From positions 1 to 8,319 of the forward strand of contig JACCYK010000456.1 in assembly GCA_013696525.1 (NCBI GenBank): a DNA stretch of 8,319 bases, in the 5' to 3' direction. Under the pieces are notes generated by a model. The model was not told the origin of the DNA. It ran no database searches and saw nothing but the letters and a program-made list of their open reading frames with translations. Within the stretch, counting starts at the first letter, position 1. Every line of letters starts with the position of its first letter. The translations under genes and the position numbers were made by a program. This document shows, piece by piece, positions 1 to 6,407 of the stretch. This stretch comes from Chloroflexia bacterium (GTDB taxonomy: Bacteria; Chloroflexota; Chloroflexia; Thermomicrobiales; UBA6265).

Positions 1-318
1 GCGAACGCGGCCCGGGCCGGCGCCTACCTGCTCGACCGGTTGAGTGCGCTGCTCGACCGGCCTTATGTCGGCAATGTCCGGGGCAAGGGCCTGATGACGT
101 TTGTCGAGGTGGTGGCGGATAAGGCGATGAAGGCGAAGTTCGAGCCATCGTTCAACCTCGGCGGTAAGCTGACCGCGGCGACCCGCGCCCACGGCATCAT
201 CGTCCGGCCGGTCGCCGAGGGCATCGCGATGGCGCCGCCATTGACGATCCAGGAGCCGGAGCTCGATTTCCTCGCCAACGCGATCGGCGCGGCGCTGGAC
301 GACGTGCTCGGAACGTAG
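1..318 (+). CDS. Class III (PLP-dependent) aminotransferase, C-terminal fragment
   Basis: The reading frame is open from the first base and ends at TAG 316-318, giving the last 105 residues of a protein whose start lies outside the window. The visible part is the C-terminal small domain of fold-type I, class III aminotransferases (aspartate aminotransferase family, omega-amino acid:pyruvate type). It shows the VRGKGLM strand-turn, a following V-E-V-V-A-D-K segment, a GIIVRP strand, then APPLTIQEPELDFL and a final amphipathic helix, in the family's usual order. The PLP-binding lysine lies upstream and cannot be seen, so the substrate cannot be assigned. Such enzymes transfer amino groups from amines or omega-amino acids to an oxoacid in the cytoplasm. 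An internal TTG at 40 could be taken as a start, but homology-like sequence continues upstream of it, so the gene is a true partial. Confidence 0.85.
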   Translation, partial: ANAARAGAYLLDRLSALLDRPYVGNVRGKGLMTFVEVVADKAMKAKFEPSFNLGGKLTAATRAHGIIVRPVAEGIAMAPPLTIQEPELDFLANAIGAALDDVLGT

Positions 319-382
319 GCGTGAATCGTACAACCGAATTGTGTCGTTCCCATCTATCGCTCCAGCCCAGCCCATGCCTAAG

Positions 383-413
383 GTCTAGACTATTGGTATC
401 GCGGGTAGTACTA
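383..413. promoter_or_regulatory. Two short perfect palindromes upstream of hicA, possible HicB operator
   Basis: GTCTAGAC (383-390) and TAGTACTA (406-413) are each perfect 8-bp palindromes whose centres are 23 bp apart, just ahead of the hicA ribosome-binding site. Their flanks also resemble each other (TAGACTATTGG against TAGTACTATAGG). HicB antitoxins with a ribbon-helix-helix domain bind short palindromes in their own promoter, so this is a reasonable operator position. The assignment is inference; 8-bp palindromes also arise by chance, and no convincing sigma-70 promoter was found beside them. Confidence 0.3.
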
Positions 414-414
414 T

Positions 415-419
415 AGGAG
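415..419 (+). promoter_or_regulatory. Shine-Dalgarno site of hicA, fixes the GTG start
   Basis: AGGAG lies 7 bases before GTG 427. A second AGGAGG (421-426) directly touches the start and is too close to be the working site. An in-frame TAG at 406-408 rules out any earlier start, so GTG 427 is the only start that includes the N-terminal part of the toxin. Confidence 0.6.
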
Positions 420-426
420 TAGGAGG

Positions 427-669
427 GTGGGTAAACGGCAAAAGCTGATTCAGCGGATTCGACGACGACCGCCGGAAGCCAGCTTCACCGATGTCCGATC
501 GTTGCTGGAGCAGTTTGGGTGAGAGCATTCTCGGACACGGGGCAGCCATTTCACGTTCACCAAGGCGGACGAGTTTCCAATCGTGGTGCCCGTCCACGAT
601 AGAAAGGTCGGGCAGCGCTACCTCGAAAACATCTCCGACCGCCTCGGCCTTGACCAAGAGGAAGATTGA
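427..669 (+). pseudogene. hicA: HicA-family mRNA interferase toxin, interrupted by an in-frame TGA
   Basis: Read from GTG 427 to TGA 667-669, the frame encodes an 80-residue HicA-like protein, the usual family size, apart from a TGA at codon 32 (520-522). Codons 1-31 give the basic N-terminal helix and the helix ending in LLEQFG. Codons 33-80 continue in the same frame with H-S-R-T-R-G-S-H-F-T-F-T, which holds the family's GSH motif with catalytic His at codon 41, then the beta strands and a C-terminal helix. A Trp codon (TGG) is a natural residue at codon 32, so a single G-to-A change at 522 explains the break. No ATG, GTG or TTG restart precedes the catalytic His, so the RNase should be inactive unless the stop is read through or is a sequencing error. 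HicA toxins are double-stranded-RNA-binding-fold mRNA interferases. Three bases separate its end from hicB, the normal hicAB order. Confidence 0.75.
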
Positions 670-672
670 CCA

Positions 673-1161
673 ATGACCACGACGCGCAAGCCCATTGCCG
701 AGTATCTGGCGTCATTCTATCCGTTCACGACTGTTGCCGACGACGCTGGCTTTTTTGTCTCATTCCCCGATCTCCCAGGCTGCATGACGCAAGTAGAACG
801 GATCGAGGACGTCGGGGTCATGGCCGCTGAAATTCTGAAGCTGTGGCTAGAGACGGCCCACGAGCAGGGACTTGAGATCCCCGAGCCTTCGACGCCGTCG
901 CACTACAGCGGAAAGTTTGTGTTACGCCTGCCGCGCTCGTTGCACTGCTCCCTGGCGGAATCGGCGGAGCAGGAGGGCGTGAGTCTGAATCAGTACGCGA
1001 CCACCCTCCTGGCAGCCGGTGACGCCGCTGCAGCGGTGCAGCGGCGACTGGATCATCTCGAGCAGGAGATTCATCTGTTCCATGACCATCTCCGGACCAC
1101 GTTTAGTGGTGGACCCTCAACTCCCGAGCTGCCAGCGTTACGGGCCGTCGGGCAGACTTAG
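673..1161 (+). CDS. hicB: HicB-family antitoxin with ribbon-helix-helix domain
   Basis: The protein has 162 residues. Residues 16-70 form the HicB partial RNase-H-like fold that caps HicA, with the family signature of a short strand, F-F-V-S-F-P-D-L-P-G-C (27-37) and a following helix with A-A-E-I-L-K-L-W-L. Residues 80-114 (GKFVLRLPRSLHCSLAESA, then GVSLNQYATTLLA) are a ribbon-helix-helix DNA-binding domain typical of long HicB proteins. The remaining tail of about 45 residues includes a heptad-like stretch (A-V-Q-R-R-L-D-H-L-E-Q-E-I, about 121-133) that may be a short coiled coil. A GAGGAAG Shine-Dalgarno sits inside the end of hicA, and ATG 673 follows hicA by 3 bases, implying coupled translation and autorepression. 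The frame is intact although its toxin partner is not, so it may now act as an orphan repressor or as an antitoxin for another HicA. Confidence 0.85.
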   Translation: MTTTRKPIAEYLASFYPFTTVADDAGFFVSFPDLPGCMTQVERIEDVGVMAAEILKLWLETAHEQGLEIPEPSTPSHYSGKFVLRLPRSLHCSLAESAEQEGVSLNQYATTLLAAGDAAAAVQRRLDHLEQEIHLFHDHLRTTFSGGPSTPELPALRAVGQT

Positions 1162-1385
1162 ACTAATCGCCGCATGAGCAGCGATCCAAACTTTGAGGAG
1201 CGCCGCCTCGTACCGATCGGGCCCTCGGCCGCGCGGTACGCCGACTTTATTGGGCAGATTGAACTGGATCAAGTTTGGCCGCGGTCGGCGCGAATCGACA
1301 ACCGCGGCGGATCCAAGACTCCCGGCACCCGGAGCCGCGCTCGACCGAACGCTGTCAGGGACTACGAACTGTGGCGGGTAAGCGG
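1162..1385. other. Convergent intergenic region with one imperfect hairpin, no supported gene
   Basis: hicB and the nucleotidyltransferase gene run toward each other here. The only structure noticed is an inverted repeat, CGTACCG (1209-1215) and CGGTACG (1234-1240), with a further three inner base pairs, which could fold into a stem-loop and might help end transcription from either side. No T-run follows directly on either strand, so a classical terminator is not supported. Short open frames on both strands have no ribosome-binding site and no recognisable motif. Confidence 0.35.
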
Positions 1386-2018
1386 TCAACGCGGCCGCAA
1401 CCGGGTGTCATTGAGTGCGCCAAACCAGGGATGGGTGGGGCCGTAGGTGGTGCGCAGCGCCTGACGCAGCCAGGCACGTTGGACGACGGACAACGCCGGT
1501 AACACCATCGCCAGATCGAGTGCGTCCTTCGGTCGCGGCTGCTTTGCCTTGTACCAAAGCTGAATCTCCGGCGCGAGCACCGGTAGCGGAAACGTGCCCG
1601 GTGCGGTCAAGGTGGCAAGCGGACGCGTGATCCGAGGGTCCCGTCGCGATCGCCACCACCCGCTGGCGGGATCATGCTCATCGAACATCAGTTGGAGCTT
1701 CCACGGTCCGCCCGCATGTTCGCGGCACCAGACATCGTGCGCGGCCGGTGGCAACAACGCATCGACCGGCCACCGGCGAAGCGTACCGGGCGGATCGGCC
1801 ATCCAGCAATCCCACGCCCGCAGCAAGGAGCGCACCGCCGCCTGGTCTCGCCGGAGAACCAGGACATCGATATCGTCATGCCGCCGGTAGGGCCGACCCA
1901 CCACGGCGCTGATCGCGTGGCCGCCGGCAAGCCACCAAGGCACTGTCAGATCCGTGAACAAGGAGGCGACCTGGGTGAAGGTCAACGGCACCCACGGTAG
2001 CTGGTCCTCGGCCGGCAT
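1386..2018 (-). CDS. Nucleotidyltransferase of the aminoglycoside-2''-adenylyltransferase type
   Basis: The 210-residue protein has the polymerase-beta-like nucleotidyltransferase signature: W-W-L-A-G-G-H-A (28-35) followed by H-D-D-I-D-V (47-52), whose Asp49 and Asp51 would bind metal and the NTP. The next segment, L-V-L-R-R-D-Q, and the C-terminal part with Y-K-A-K-Q-P-R-P-K-D-A-L-D-L and a W-L-R-Q-A-L helix match the domain family named after aminoglycoside 2''-adenylyltransferase. Members transfer AMP or a nucleotide to a small molecule or protein, but most chromosomal ones have no tested substrate, so drug resistance should not be assumed. The start ATG (2016-2018) is preceded by GGAGG (2023-2027, minus strand) with 4 bases between. 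No HEPN partner gene is next to it, which argues against an MNT/HEPN toxin-antitoxin pair. It is convergent with hicB and divergent from the NTF2-like pseudogene. Confidence 0.75.
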   Translation of the reverse strand: MPAEDQLPWVPLTFTQVASLFTDLTVPWWLAGGHAISAVVGRPYRRHDDIDVLVLRRDQAAVRSLLRAWDCWMADPPGTLRRWPVDALLPPAAHDVWCREHAGGPWKLQLMFDEHDPASGWWRSRRDPRITRPLATLTAPGTFPLPVLAPEIQLWYKAKQPRPKDALDLAMVLPALSVVQRAWLRQALRTTYGPTHPWFGALNDTRLRPR

Positions 2019-2050
2019 TGCGCCTCCGCGTCCTTCTCGCCTGGTTTCAC

Positions 2051-2081
2051 GGACCGGCCGGACCGGTCCTCATCTATGATA
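2051..2081. promoter_or_regulatory. Divergent intergenic region with GGACCGG repeats and a -10-like box
   Basis: Between the nucleotidyltransferase (minus) and the NTF2-like pseudogene (plus) lies GGACCGG twice (2051-2057, 2060-2066), the second copy within the 10-bp palindrome GGACCGGTCC (2060-2069). Nearby TATGATA (2075-2081) reads as TATGAT on the plus strand and TATCAT on the minus strand, so it could serve as a -10 element in either direction. I found no good -35 at proper spacing for either strand, so promoter activity is a guess. Confidence 0.25.
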
Positions 2082-2207
2082 CGTTCAGGAAGGGTGCCGG
2101 TCCGTAGCTGCCCACGGCGTGGGGCCATGTCCCCCCGAGCGTCGCCGTGGTTGTCATCCGCGGCAAGTTCGGTGACACGGGCAGGTCAGGTTCATGAAGT
2201 GAGTGCG

Positions 2208-2580
2208 ATGACAGACACCAGCGACACGGTGGATGCGTTCTTCGAGCGCTATGCGGCCGCGCTTTTGGCGCGAGATGAGCGGGCGATCGCGGGCAAGTAC
2301 GCGATCCCCTCGCTGATCGTATTTTCCCGGCAACTCGATCCCGGTCAGCGACGCCAGGCAGACCAAGGAGTTCTTGGCCGCCTCCTGGGCCCAGTATGAC
2401 GGGGTGGACGCGGTGGTCAAGCAAGTCGTAATCATGGGCGAGGCGCCGGGTAGCCTCTGGGCCAATGTCACCTGGTCCTACGATGGCAAGACACAAGAGC
2501 GATTCTGCGACCAGCTCGTCGCCGGAACCGACGGCTACCAAATCGCGGTGCTGGCGCCGATGGCAGAAGCACGAAAGTGA
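2208..2580 (+). pseudogene. NTF2/SnoaL-like domain protein, split by a one-base frameshift
   Basis: From ATG 2208 the frame encodes an N-terminal helix (D-A-F-F-E-R-Y-A-A-A-L-L-A-R-D) and a strand region Y-A-I-P-S-L-I-V-F typical of small NTF2-like (SnoaL/ketosteroid-isomerase-fold) proteins, then leaves the family pattern after codon 45 or so. The rest of the domain continues in the next frame: V-S-D-A-R-Q-T-K-E-F-L-A-A-S-W from 2344, followed by W-A-N-V-T-W-S-Y-D-G, then R-F-C-D-Q-L-V and a final I-A-V-L strand, ending at TGA 2578-2580. Removing one G at 2343 or 2344 joins the two parts into a 123-residue protein, a normal size. These proteins have a cone-shaped fold with a pocket and very varied, often unknown, roles. 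The start is uncertain because only a weak GAAGTGAG precedes it, and GTG 2199 is an in-frame alternative. Either a real frameshift or an assembly error. Confidence 0.7.
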
Positions 2581-2642
2581 TCGACGTGTCTTGCCCATGG
2601 CCGGCAGTGAGCGATGCCTATGCGTTACGTCTAGCGGACGCT

Positions 2643-3929
2643 CTACAGCAGCGGCACCTGCTCCAGCACCGCTTCGAGTGAATCCTTGACCTGGCGGAGG
2701 AAGCGGGCGGCGGCCAGGCCGTCGAGCAGGCGATGGTCGATGCTGAGCGAGAGGTTCATCATCGAGCGGATGGCGATCATGTCGTTGACGACGACGGGCC
2801 GCTTGATGATCGCCTCGGTCGAGAGGATCGCCGCTTGTGGTTGGACCAGGATCGGGGTCGAGACGACCGAGCCGAAGGTGCCGGGATTGTTGACGGTGAA
2901 GGTGCCGCCGGCGACATCGTCCGGGGTGAGCTGCCCGGCCCGGGCGCGGGTGGTGAGGTCGGCGATGGCGTGGGCGAGCCCGGCCAGGCTGAGCCGGTCG
3001 GCGTCCCGGATCACCGGCACGATCAAGCCGTCATCAAGCGCCACCGCGACGCCGATGTTGATCGCCCGGCGGTGGATGATCCGGTCCTCGTCCCACACTG
3101 AATTCAAGCGGGGATGCTGGCGCAGGGCGTGGGCGACCGCCTGGATCGCGAACGGCAGATAGGTGAGATCGACGCCTTCTTGGCGCCGGAATGCCTCTTG
3201 CTGAGCCGCGCGGGAGGTAACGACCGCCGTCATATCGACTTCCATCACCGTCGTCACATGCGGCGCGGTGCGCTCGGAACGGGTCATCCGCTCCGCGATC
3301 TGCCGGCGCATCATGGTCAGCGGCACGACCTCGTCACCAGGGAATAGCGGCAGGCGGCCAGGTTCAGACCGCGGATCGTCGTCAGCCTGTAGCGGCAGGA
3401 TCGGTTTAGCCGGTGTCGGCATCGGCTCGGTCTCGTCCGCTGCCGGCGATGCGGTTTCACCGGCCGCGATGTGGGCCAGGATGTCCTGCTTGGTGACACG
3501 GCCGCCAATGCCGCTGCCAGTGACGGAACTCAGCTCGACCCGATGTTCTTCGGCGATCCGGCGGACGACGGGCGAGGAGCGCGCGCGCAACAGCTCGATC
3601 TGTCCGTTCGGTCCCCGCGGGCTCGCCTCGGGGGCGATGTCGGAGGTGGGCGCGGGTTCGTCGCGGACCGGTTCGCCGCCGGGGTCGATGCGACAGATGC
3701 CGGTGCCGACCGGCACCGTGGTGGTGGGCTGGACCAGGATCTCGACCAGAACGCCGGCGACGGGGGAGGGGATCTCGGTTTGGACCTTGTCGGTCTCGAC
3801 CTCGACCAGCGGATCGTACTTGTCGACCTGATCGCCAATTTGCTTCAGCCAGTTGCCAACGGTGCCCTCGGTGACGCTTTCGCCGAGCTGAGGCATCGTG
3901 ATCGTGGTGGCGGTGGCGGCATGGGCCAT
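2643..3929 (-). CDS. 2-Oxoacid (branched-chain type) dehydrogenase E2, dihydrolipoamide acyltransferase
   Basis: This 428-residue protein has the three-part E2 layout. Residues 10-82 are one lipoyl domain, with the lipoylated Lys48 in the E-T-D-K-V motif. A Pro/Glu/Ala-containing linker follows, then a peripheral subunit-binding domain at about 117-154 (S-P-V-V-R-R-I-A-E-E-H to G-I-G-G-R-V-T-K-Q-D-I-L). After a second linker comes the catalytic acyltransferase domain (about 200-428) ending in S-I-D-H-R-L-L-D-G, where His399 and Asp403 are the catalytic pair. It transfers the acyl group made by E1 from its swinging lipoyl arm to CoA and forms the core of the complex. It is the last gene of the operon, 19 bases after E1-beta, with GGAGG (3935-3939) 5 bases before the ATG. 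A branched-chain substrate is favoured by the E1 partners, but pyruvate or a mixed substrate cannot be ruled out from sequence alone. Confidence 0.92.
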   Translation of the reverse strand: MAHAATATTITMPQLGESVTEGTVGNWLKQIGDQVDKYDPLVEVETDKVQTEIPSPVAGVLVEILVQPTTTVPVGTGICRIDPGGEPVRDEPAPTSDIAPEASPRGPNGQIELLRARSSPVVRRIAEEHRVELSSVTGSGIGGRVTKQDILAHIAAGETASPAADETEPMPTPAKPILPLQADDDPRSEPGRLPLFPGDEVVPLTMMRRQIAERMTRSERTAPHVTTVMEVDMTAVVTSRAAQQEAFRRQEGVDLTYLPFAIQAVAHALRQHPRLNSVWDEDRIIHRRAINIGVAVALDDGLIVPVIRDADRLSLAGLAHAIADLTTRARAGQLTPDDVAGGTFTVNNPGTFGSVVSTPILVQPQAAILSTEAIIKRPVVVNDMIAIRSMMNLSLSIDHRLLDGLAAARFLRQVKDSLEAVLEQVPLL

Positions 3930-3948
3930 CGGTTCCTCCGGGTGGGCG

Positions 3949-4998
3949 CTAGAAGGCGACGAGGCGCCGGAGCGCGGTGCCGATCTGCCCGGCGCCGACC
4001 ATGAACGCTTGCTCCAGGGGCGGGCTGAACGGCATCGCCGGCACGTCGGGGGCGGCGACCCGCATCACCGGGGCGTCGAGATAGGCAAACGCTTCTTCGC
4101 CCACCAGGGCCGCCACCTCGCTGGCGACCGAGCAGGGCCGGTTCGCCTCGGTCACGACCAGCACTTTGCCGGTCTTTCGCGCCGAATCGAGGATCGCCCG
4201 TTCGTCGAGCGGCTTCAGGGAGCGCAGGTCGATGATCTCGATGCTGGCCCCGGTCTCCTCGCTCACCGCGGTGGCCGCCAAGGTCGCCTCGTGGACCATC
4301 AGGCCATAGGTGATGATCGTGGCGTCGGTGCCTTCCCGCACCAGCCGCGCCACCCCGAGCGGCACGATCTCGTCCCCGGCCGGCACCGGTCCCCGGATCG
4401 AGCGGTACATCTTCTTGTGCTCGAGATAGAGGACCGGGTCTTCGTCCCGCAGCGCGGCCAGAAGCAGGCCGCGGGCGTCGGCCGGCGTCGCCGGGACGAC
4501 GACTTTGAGGCCCGGCGTGTGGACGAACATCGCCTCAATGCTCTGCGAATGGTAGAGGGCGCCATGGACGCCGCCGCCGAAGGGAGCCCGGATCACGATC
4601 GGGCAATGAAAATCGTTGTTGGAGCGATACCGCAGGCGGGCGGCCTCGTTCATGATCTGATCCATTGCCGGGGCGATGAAATCGAGGAACTGGATCTCGG
4701 CGATCGGGAGCAGGCCGTTGAGCGCCATCCCGATCGCGCTGCCGATGATGCCCGATTCCGCCAGCGGCGTATCGATCACGCGATCGTCGCCGAACTCTTC
4801 GAGAAAGTCGGCGGTGACCCGGAAGACGCCGCCGCGGCGGCCGACATCTTCGCCCAGGATCACGACCCGATCGTCGGCCCGCATCACATCTCGCAGGGTG
4901 CCCTGGATCGCGTCGACGAAGGTCATGCTCGTTTCGTCCCGCCCGTCCGGATCGGTCGTGGCCGGGGCACTAGCTGTGCGTTCGGGGGCTTGTACCAT
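3949..4998 (-). CDS. 2-Oxoacid (branched-chain type) dehydrogenase E1 component, beta subunit
   Basis: The 349-residue product is the transketolase-like beta chain that pairs with E1-alpha to decarboxylate 2-oxoacids with thiamine diphosphate. Visible landmarks are G-E-D-V-G (49-53), D-T-P-L-A-E-S-G (76-83) with Glu81 expected to contact the cofactor aminopyrimidine, the F-L-D-F-I-A-P-A-M-D-Q region (104-114), G-G-V-H-G-A-L-Y-H-S-Q-S (142-153) with active-site His150, and the C-terminal transketolase domain with D-L-R-S-L-K-P-L-D. The H-S-Q-S-I-E-A context resembles branched-chain enzymes. The frame stays open upstream to 5178 inside E1-alpha, but ATG 4998 is chosen because AAAGGGA stands 5 bases before it and it follows the E1-alpha stop by 52 bases. 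The first 24 residues are low in complexity and unusual; a start at Met25 (4926) would also give a complete domain but has no good ribosome-binding site. Confidence 0.92.
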   Translation of the reverse strand: MVQAPERTASAPATTDPDGRDETSMTFVDAIQGTLRDVMRADDRVVILGEDVGRRGGVFRVTADFLEEFGDDRVIDTPLAESGIIGSAIGMALNGLLPIAEIQFLDFIAPAMDQIMNEAARLRYRSNNDFHCPIVIRAPFGGGVHGALYHSQSIEAMFVHTPGLKVVVPATPADARGLLLAALRDEDPVLYLEHKKMYRSIRGPVPAGDEIVPLGVARLVREGTDATIITYGLMVHEATLAATAVSEETGASIEIIDLRSLKPLDERAILDSARKTGKVLVVTEANRPCSVASEVAALVGEEAFAYLDAPVMRVAAPDVPAMPFSPPLEQAFMVGAGQIGTALRRLVAF

Positions 4999-5003
4999 CG
5001 CGG

Positions 5004-5010
5004 TCCCTTT
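5004..5010 (-). promoter_or_regulatory. Shine-Dalgarno site deciding the E1-beta start
   Basis: On the minus strand AAAGGGA ends 5 bases before ATG 4998. It supports this ATG over the longer frame reaching back into E1-alpha and over the internal Met at 4926, before which I see no purine-rich site. Confidence 0.55.
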
Positions 5011-5050
5011 CGCGGGCGCTGACCAGATTGCCGGACGCGGCTCGTGGTGG

Positions 5051-6181
5051 TTACCCGCCGGCATAGACATGGCGATCGTAGGTCGCCGGGTCCGGCAGCG
5101 GGGCCGCCTCGGCGGCTTCGGTCGCGTCGTCGATCTCGCGGTTGATGTCGCGCTGGATGGCCGCGATTGCCTCGTCATCGAGCAGGCCGAGGTCGCGCAG
5201 GCGGGTTTCGAATAGGCGGACCGGGTCCCGCGCCCGCCGGGCTTTCACCTCGTCCTGGTCGCGGTAGGCGCGGTCATCGTCGTCCGAGGAGTGGGGGGTG
5301 TAGCGATAGACCTTTGCTTCGAGCAGGGTCGGGCCGTCGCCCTTCCGGGCTTGCGCCACCGCCGCGGCAACCGCGTGGTAGACCGCGAGCAGGTCGTCGC
5401 CATCGACCACCACGCCCGGAAAGCCATAGCCGGCGGCCCGGTCCGCCACATGGTCGATCGCGAGCTGAAGCGATTGGGGGACCGAGATCGCGTACTGGTT
5501 GTTCTCGCAGAAGAAGATCATCGGCAGCCGGTGAATACCGGCAAAGTTGCACGCCTCGTGAAAATCGCCTTCCGAGGAGGCGCCCTCGCCGAACGTGACG
5601 ATGGTCACCTGCCCGGTGCCCCGCAGCTTCGCCGCGTAGGCGACGCCGGTCGCGATCGGCAACTGGGTGGCGACGACGCTCGAGCCGGAGATGATCCGCA
5701 ACCGGGACGAGCCATAGTGCCCCGGCATCTGGCGGCCGCCGGAAGTCGGATCGGCGGCGCGGGCCAGGACGCTGAGCATCATGTCGGCGGGGGTGAGACC
5801 CCAGGCCAGGCACAAGGCGAGGTCGCGATAGTAGGGCACCAGGACGTCCCGCTCGCGATCGAGAGCGAAGGCGGCGCCGATCTGGGCCGCCTCGTGGCCC
5901 TGGCCGGAGACGACGAACGGGGCCTGGCCGATCCGGTTCATCTGCCAGATGCGTTGATCGAGGGATCGCGCCCGGACTAACGCCTGGTACATCTGGCGCA
6001 GGGTCTCGGCCGGCAGGCCGGCGTCGCCGATCGAGGCCGGGGCCACGGTCGCGGTGAGCGGGTCGGCAATCGGCACTGGACCGAGATCGTCCGGGTCGCT
6101 GGCACCGTTAGCCAGCGCCGCGCCGGGTTGGAAGGCGCGTTGGATGGCGTGATCAGGGGCAACGATCGGTTCGGTCGCCAT
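5051..6181 (-). CDS. 2-Oxoacid (branched-chain type) dehydrogenase E1 component, alpha subunit
   Basis: This 376-residue chain holds the thiamine-diphosphate-binding motif: G-E-G-A-S-S-E-G-D (198-206) followed by E-N-N-Q-Y-A-I-S (226-233), the G-x-G...NN pattern in which the cofactor diphosphate and Mg2+ are held. Earlier landmarks are S-G-Q-G-H-E-A (92-98), Y-Y-R-D (117-120) and G-G-R-Q-M-P-G-H (148-155). The loop Y-R-Y-T-P-H-S-S-D-D-D-D-R (292-304) corresponds to the region phosphorylated in mitochondrial E1-alpha and has the shape seen in bacterial branched-chain enzymes. About 50 residues before the domain are Pro/Ala rich and poorly conserved in type. The frame is open to 6457, but ATG 6181 has an excellent AAAGGAG 6 bases upstream, and the extra upstream sequence is unlike coding protein. 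It is the first gene of the E1-alpha, E1-beta, E2 operon. E1-alpha and E1-beta together oxidatively decarboxylate 2-oxoacids, most likely those of Val, Leu and Ile. Confidence 0.92.
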   Translation of the reverse strand: MATEPIVAPDHAIQRAFQPGAALANGASDPDDLGPVPIADPLTATVAPASIGDAGLPAETLRQMYQALVRARSLDQRIWQMNRIGQAPFVVSGQGHEAAQIGAAFALDRERDVLVPYYRDLALCLAWGLTPADMMLSVLARAADPTSGGRQMPGHYGSSRLRIISGSSVVATQLPIATGVAYAAKLRGTGQVTIVTFGEGASSEGDFHEACNFAGIHRLPMIFFCENNQYAISVPQSLQLAIDHVADRAAGYGFPGVVVDGDDLLAVYHAVAAAVAQARKGDGPTLLEAKVYRYTPHSSDDDDRAYRDQDEVKARRARDPVRLFETRLRDLGLLDDEAIAAIQRDINREIDDATEAAEAAPLPDPATYDRHVYAGG

Positions 6182-6187
6182 TGACCG

Positions 6188-6194
6188 CTCCTTT
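6188..6194 (-). promoter_or_regulatory. Strong Shine-Dalgarno site deciding the E1-alpha start
   Basis: AAAGGAG on the minus strand lies 6 bases before ATG 6181, near-ideal spacing, and marks the true start well inside a longer open frame. Confidence 0.65.
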
Positions 6195-6311
6195 GCTGGA
6201 CCGGGGGCGGAGGACGCTGACGAGGATGACGTGCCTGCCCGGCGAAGATTGATCCGCTCTTGCCTGACGGCCGTGCCGTTGGCGGCATCTGGGCCGCGCT
6301 TGACGACGTCC

Positions 6312-6330
6312 GTGGCAGGATGCCTGCCAC
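6312..6330. promoter_or_regulatory. Perfect 8+8 bp inverted repeat, candidate operator of the dehydrogenase operon
   Basis: GTGGCAGG and CCTGCCAC are separated by three bases, a perfect dyad. It lies 8 to 26 bases past TATAGT (minus strand 6343-6338, a 5-of-6 match to a sigma-70 -10 hexamer), so a repressor bound here would overlap the expected transcription start, about 130 bases before the E1-alpha ATG. No clear -35 hexamer stands 16-18 bases before the -10, so the promoter itself is weakly supported. The dyad could instead fold as a short RNA hairpin at the 5' end of the transcript. Confidence 0.45.
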
Positions 6331-6407
6331 CGGCCAAACTATACTCCACTGATGAAGCCGCATGCTGGCCGCCAAGCGCGGGGCTGAAGCCACCGCGCTG
6401 AATGCAC

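Noticed and set aside
520..522. TGA recoded as Trp or selenocysteine in hicA
   Set aside because: HicA proteins are not known selenoproteins, I recognise no SECIS-like hairpin after the codon, and TGA appears to act as a normal stop for other genes in the window. A mutation or sequence error is simpler.
1138..1389. 83-codon minus-strand frame downstream of the nucleotidyltransferase
   Set aside because: Overlaps the end of hicB on the other strand and has no motif; most likely chance.
1174..1446. 90-codon plus-strand frame between hicB and the nucleotidyltransferase
   Set aside because: No Shine-Dalgarno before its ATG, no recognised motif, and it overlaps the 3' end of the nucleotidyltransferase gene. 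A real but unknown small protein cannot be fully excluded.
1386..2018. Nucleotidyltransferase as the antitoxin of an MNT/HEPN pair
   Set aside because: No HEPN-type gene flanks it, and its C-terminal region fits the longer aminoglycoside-transferase type rather than the minimal MNT proteins.
3898..5022. 374-codon open frame on the plus strand opposite E2 and E1-beta
   Set aside because: It is antisense to two well-supported genes. The translation is rich in Arg, Gly, Asp and His with no domain pattern, as expected from the complement of GC-rich coding sequence.
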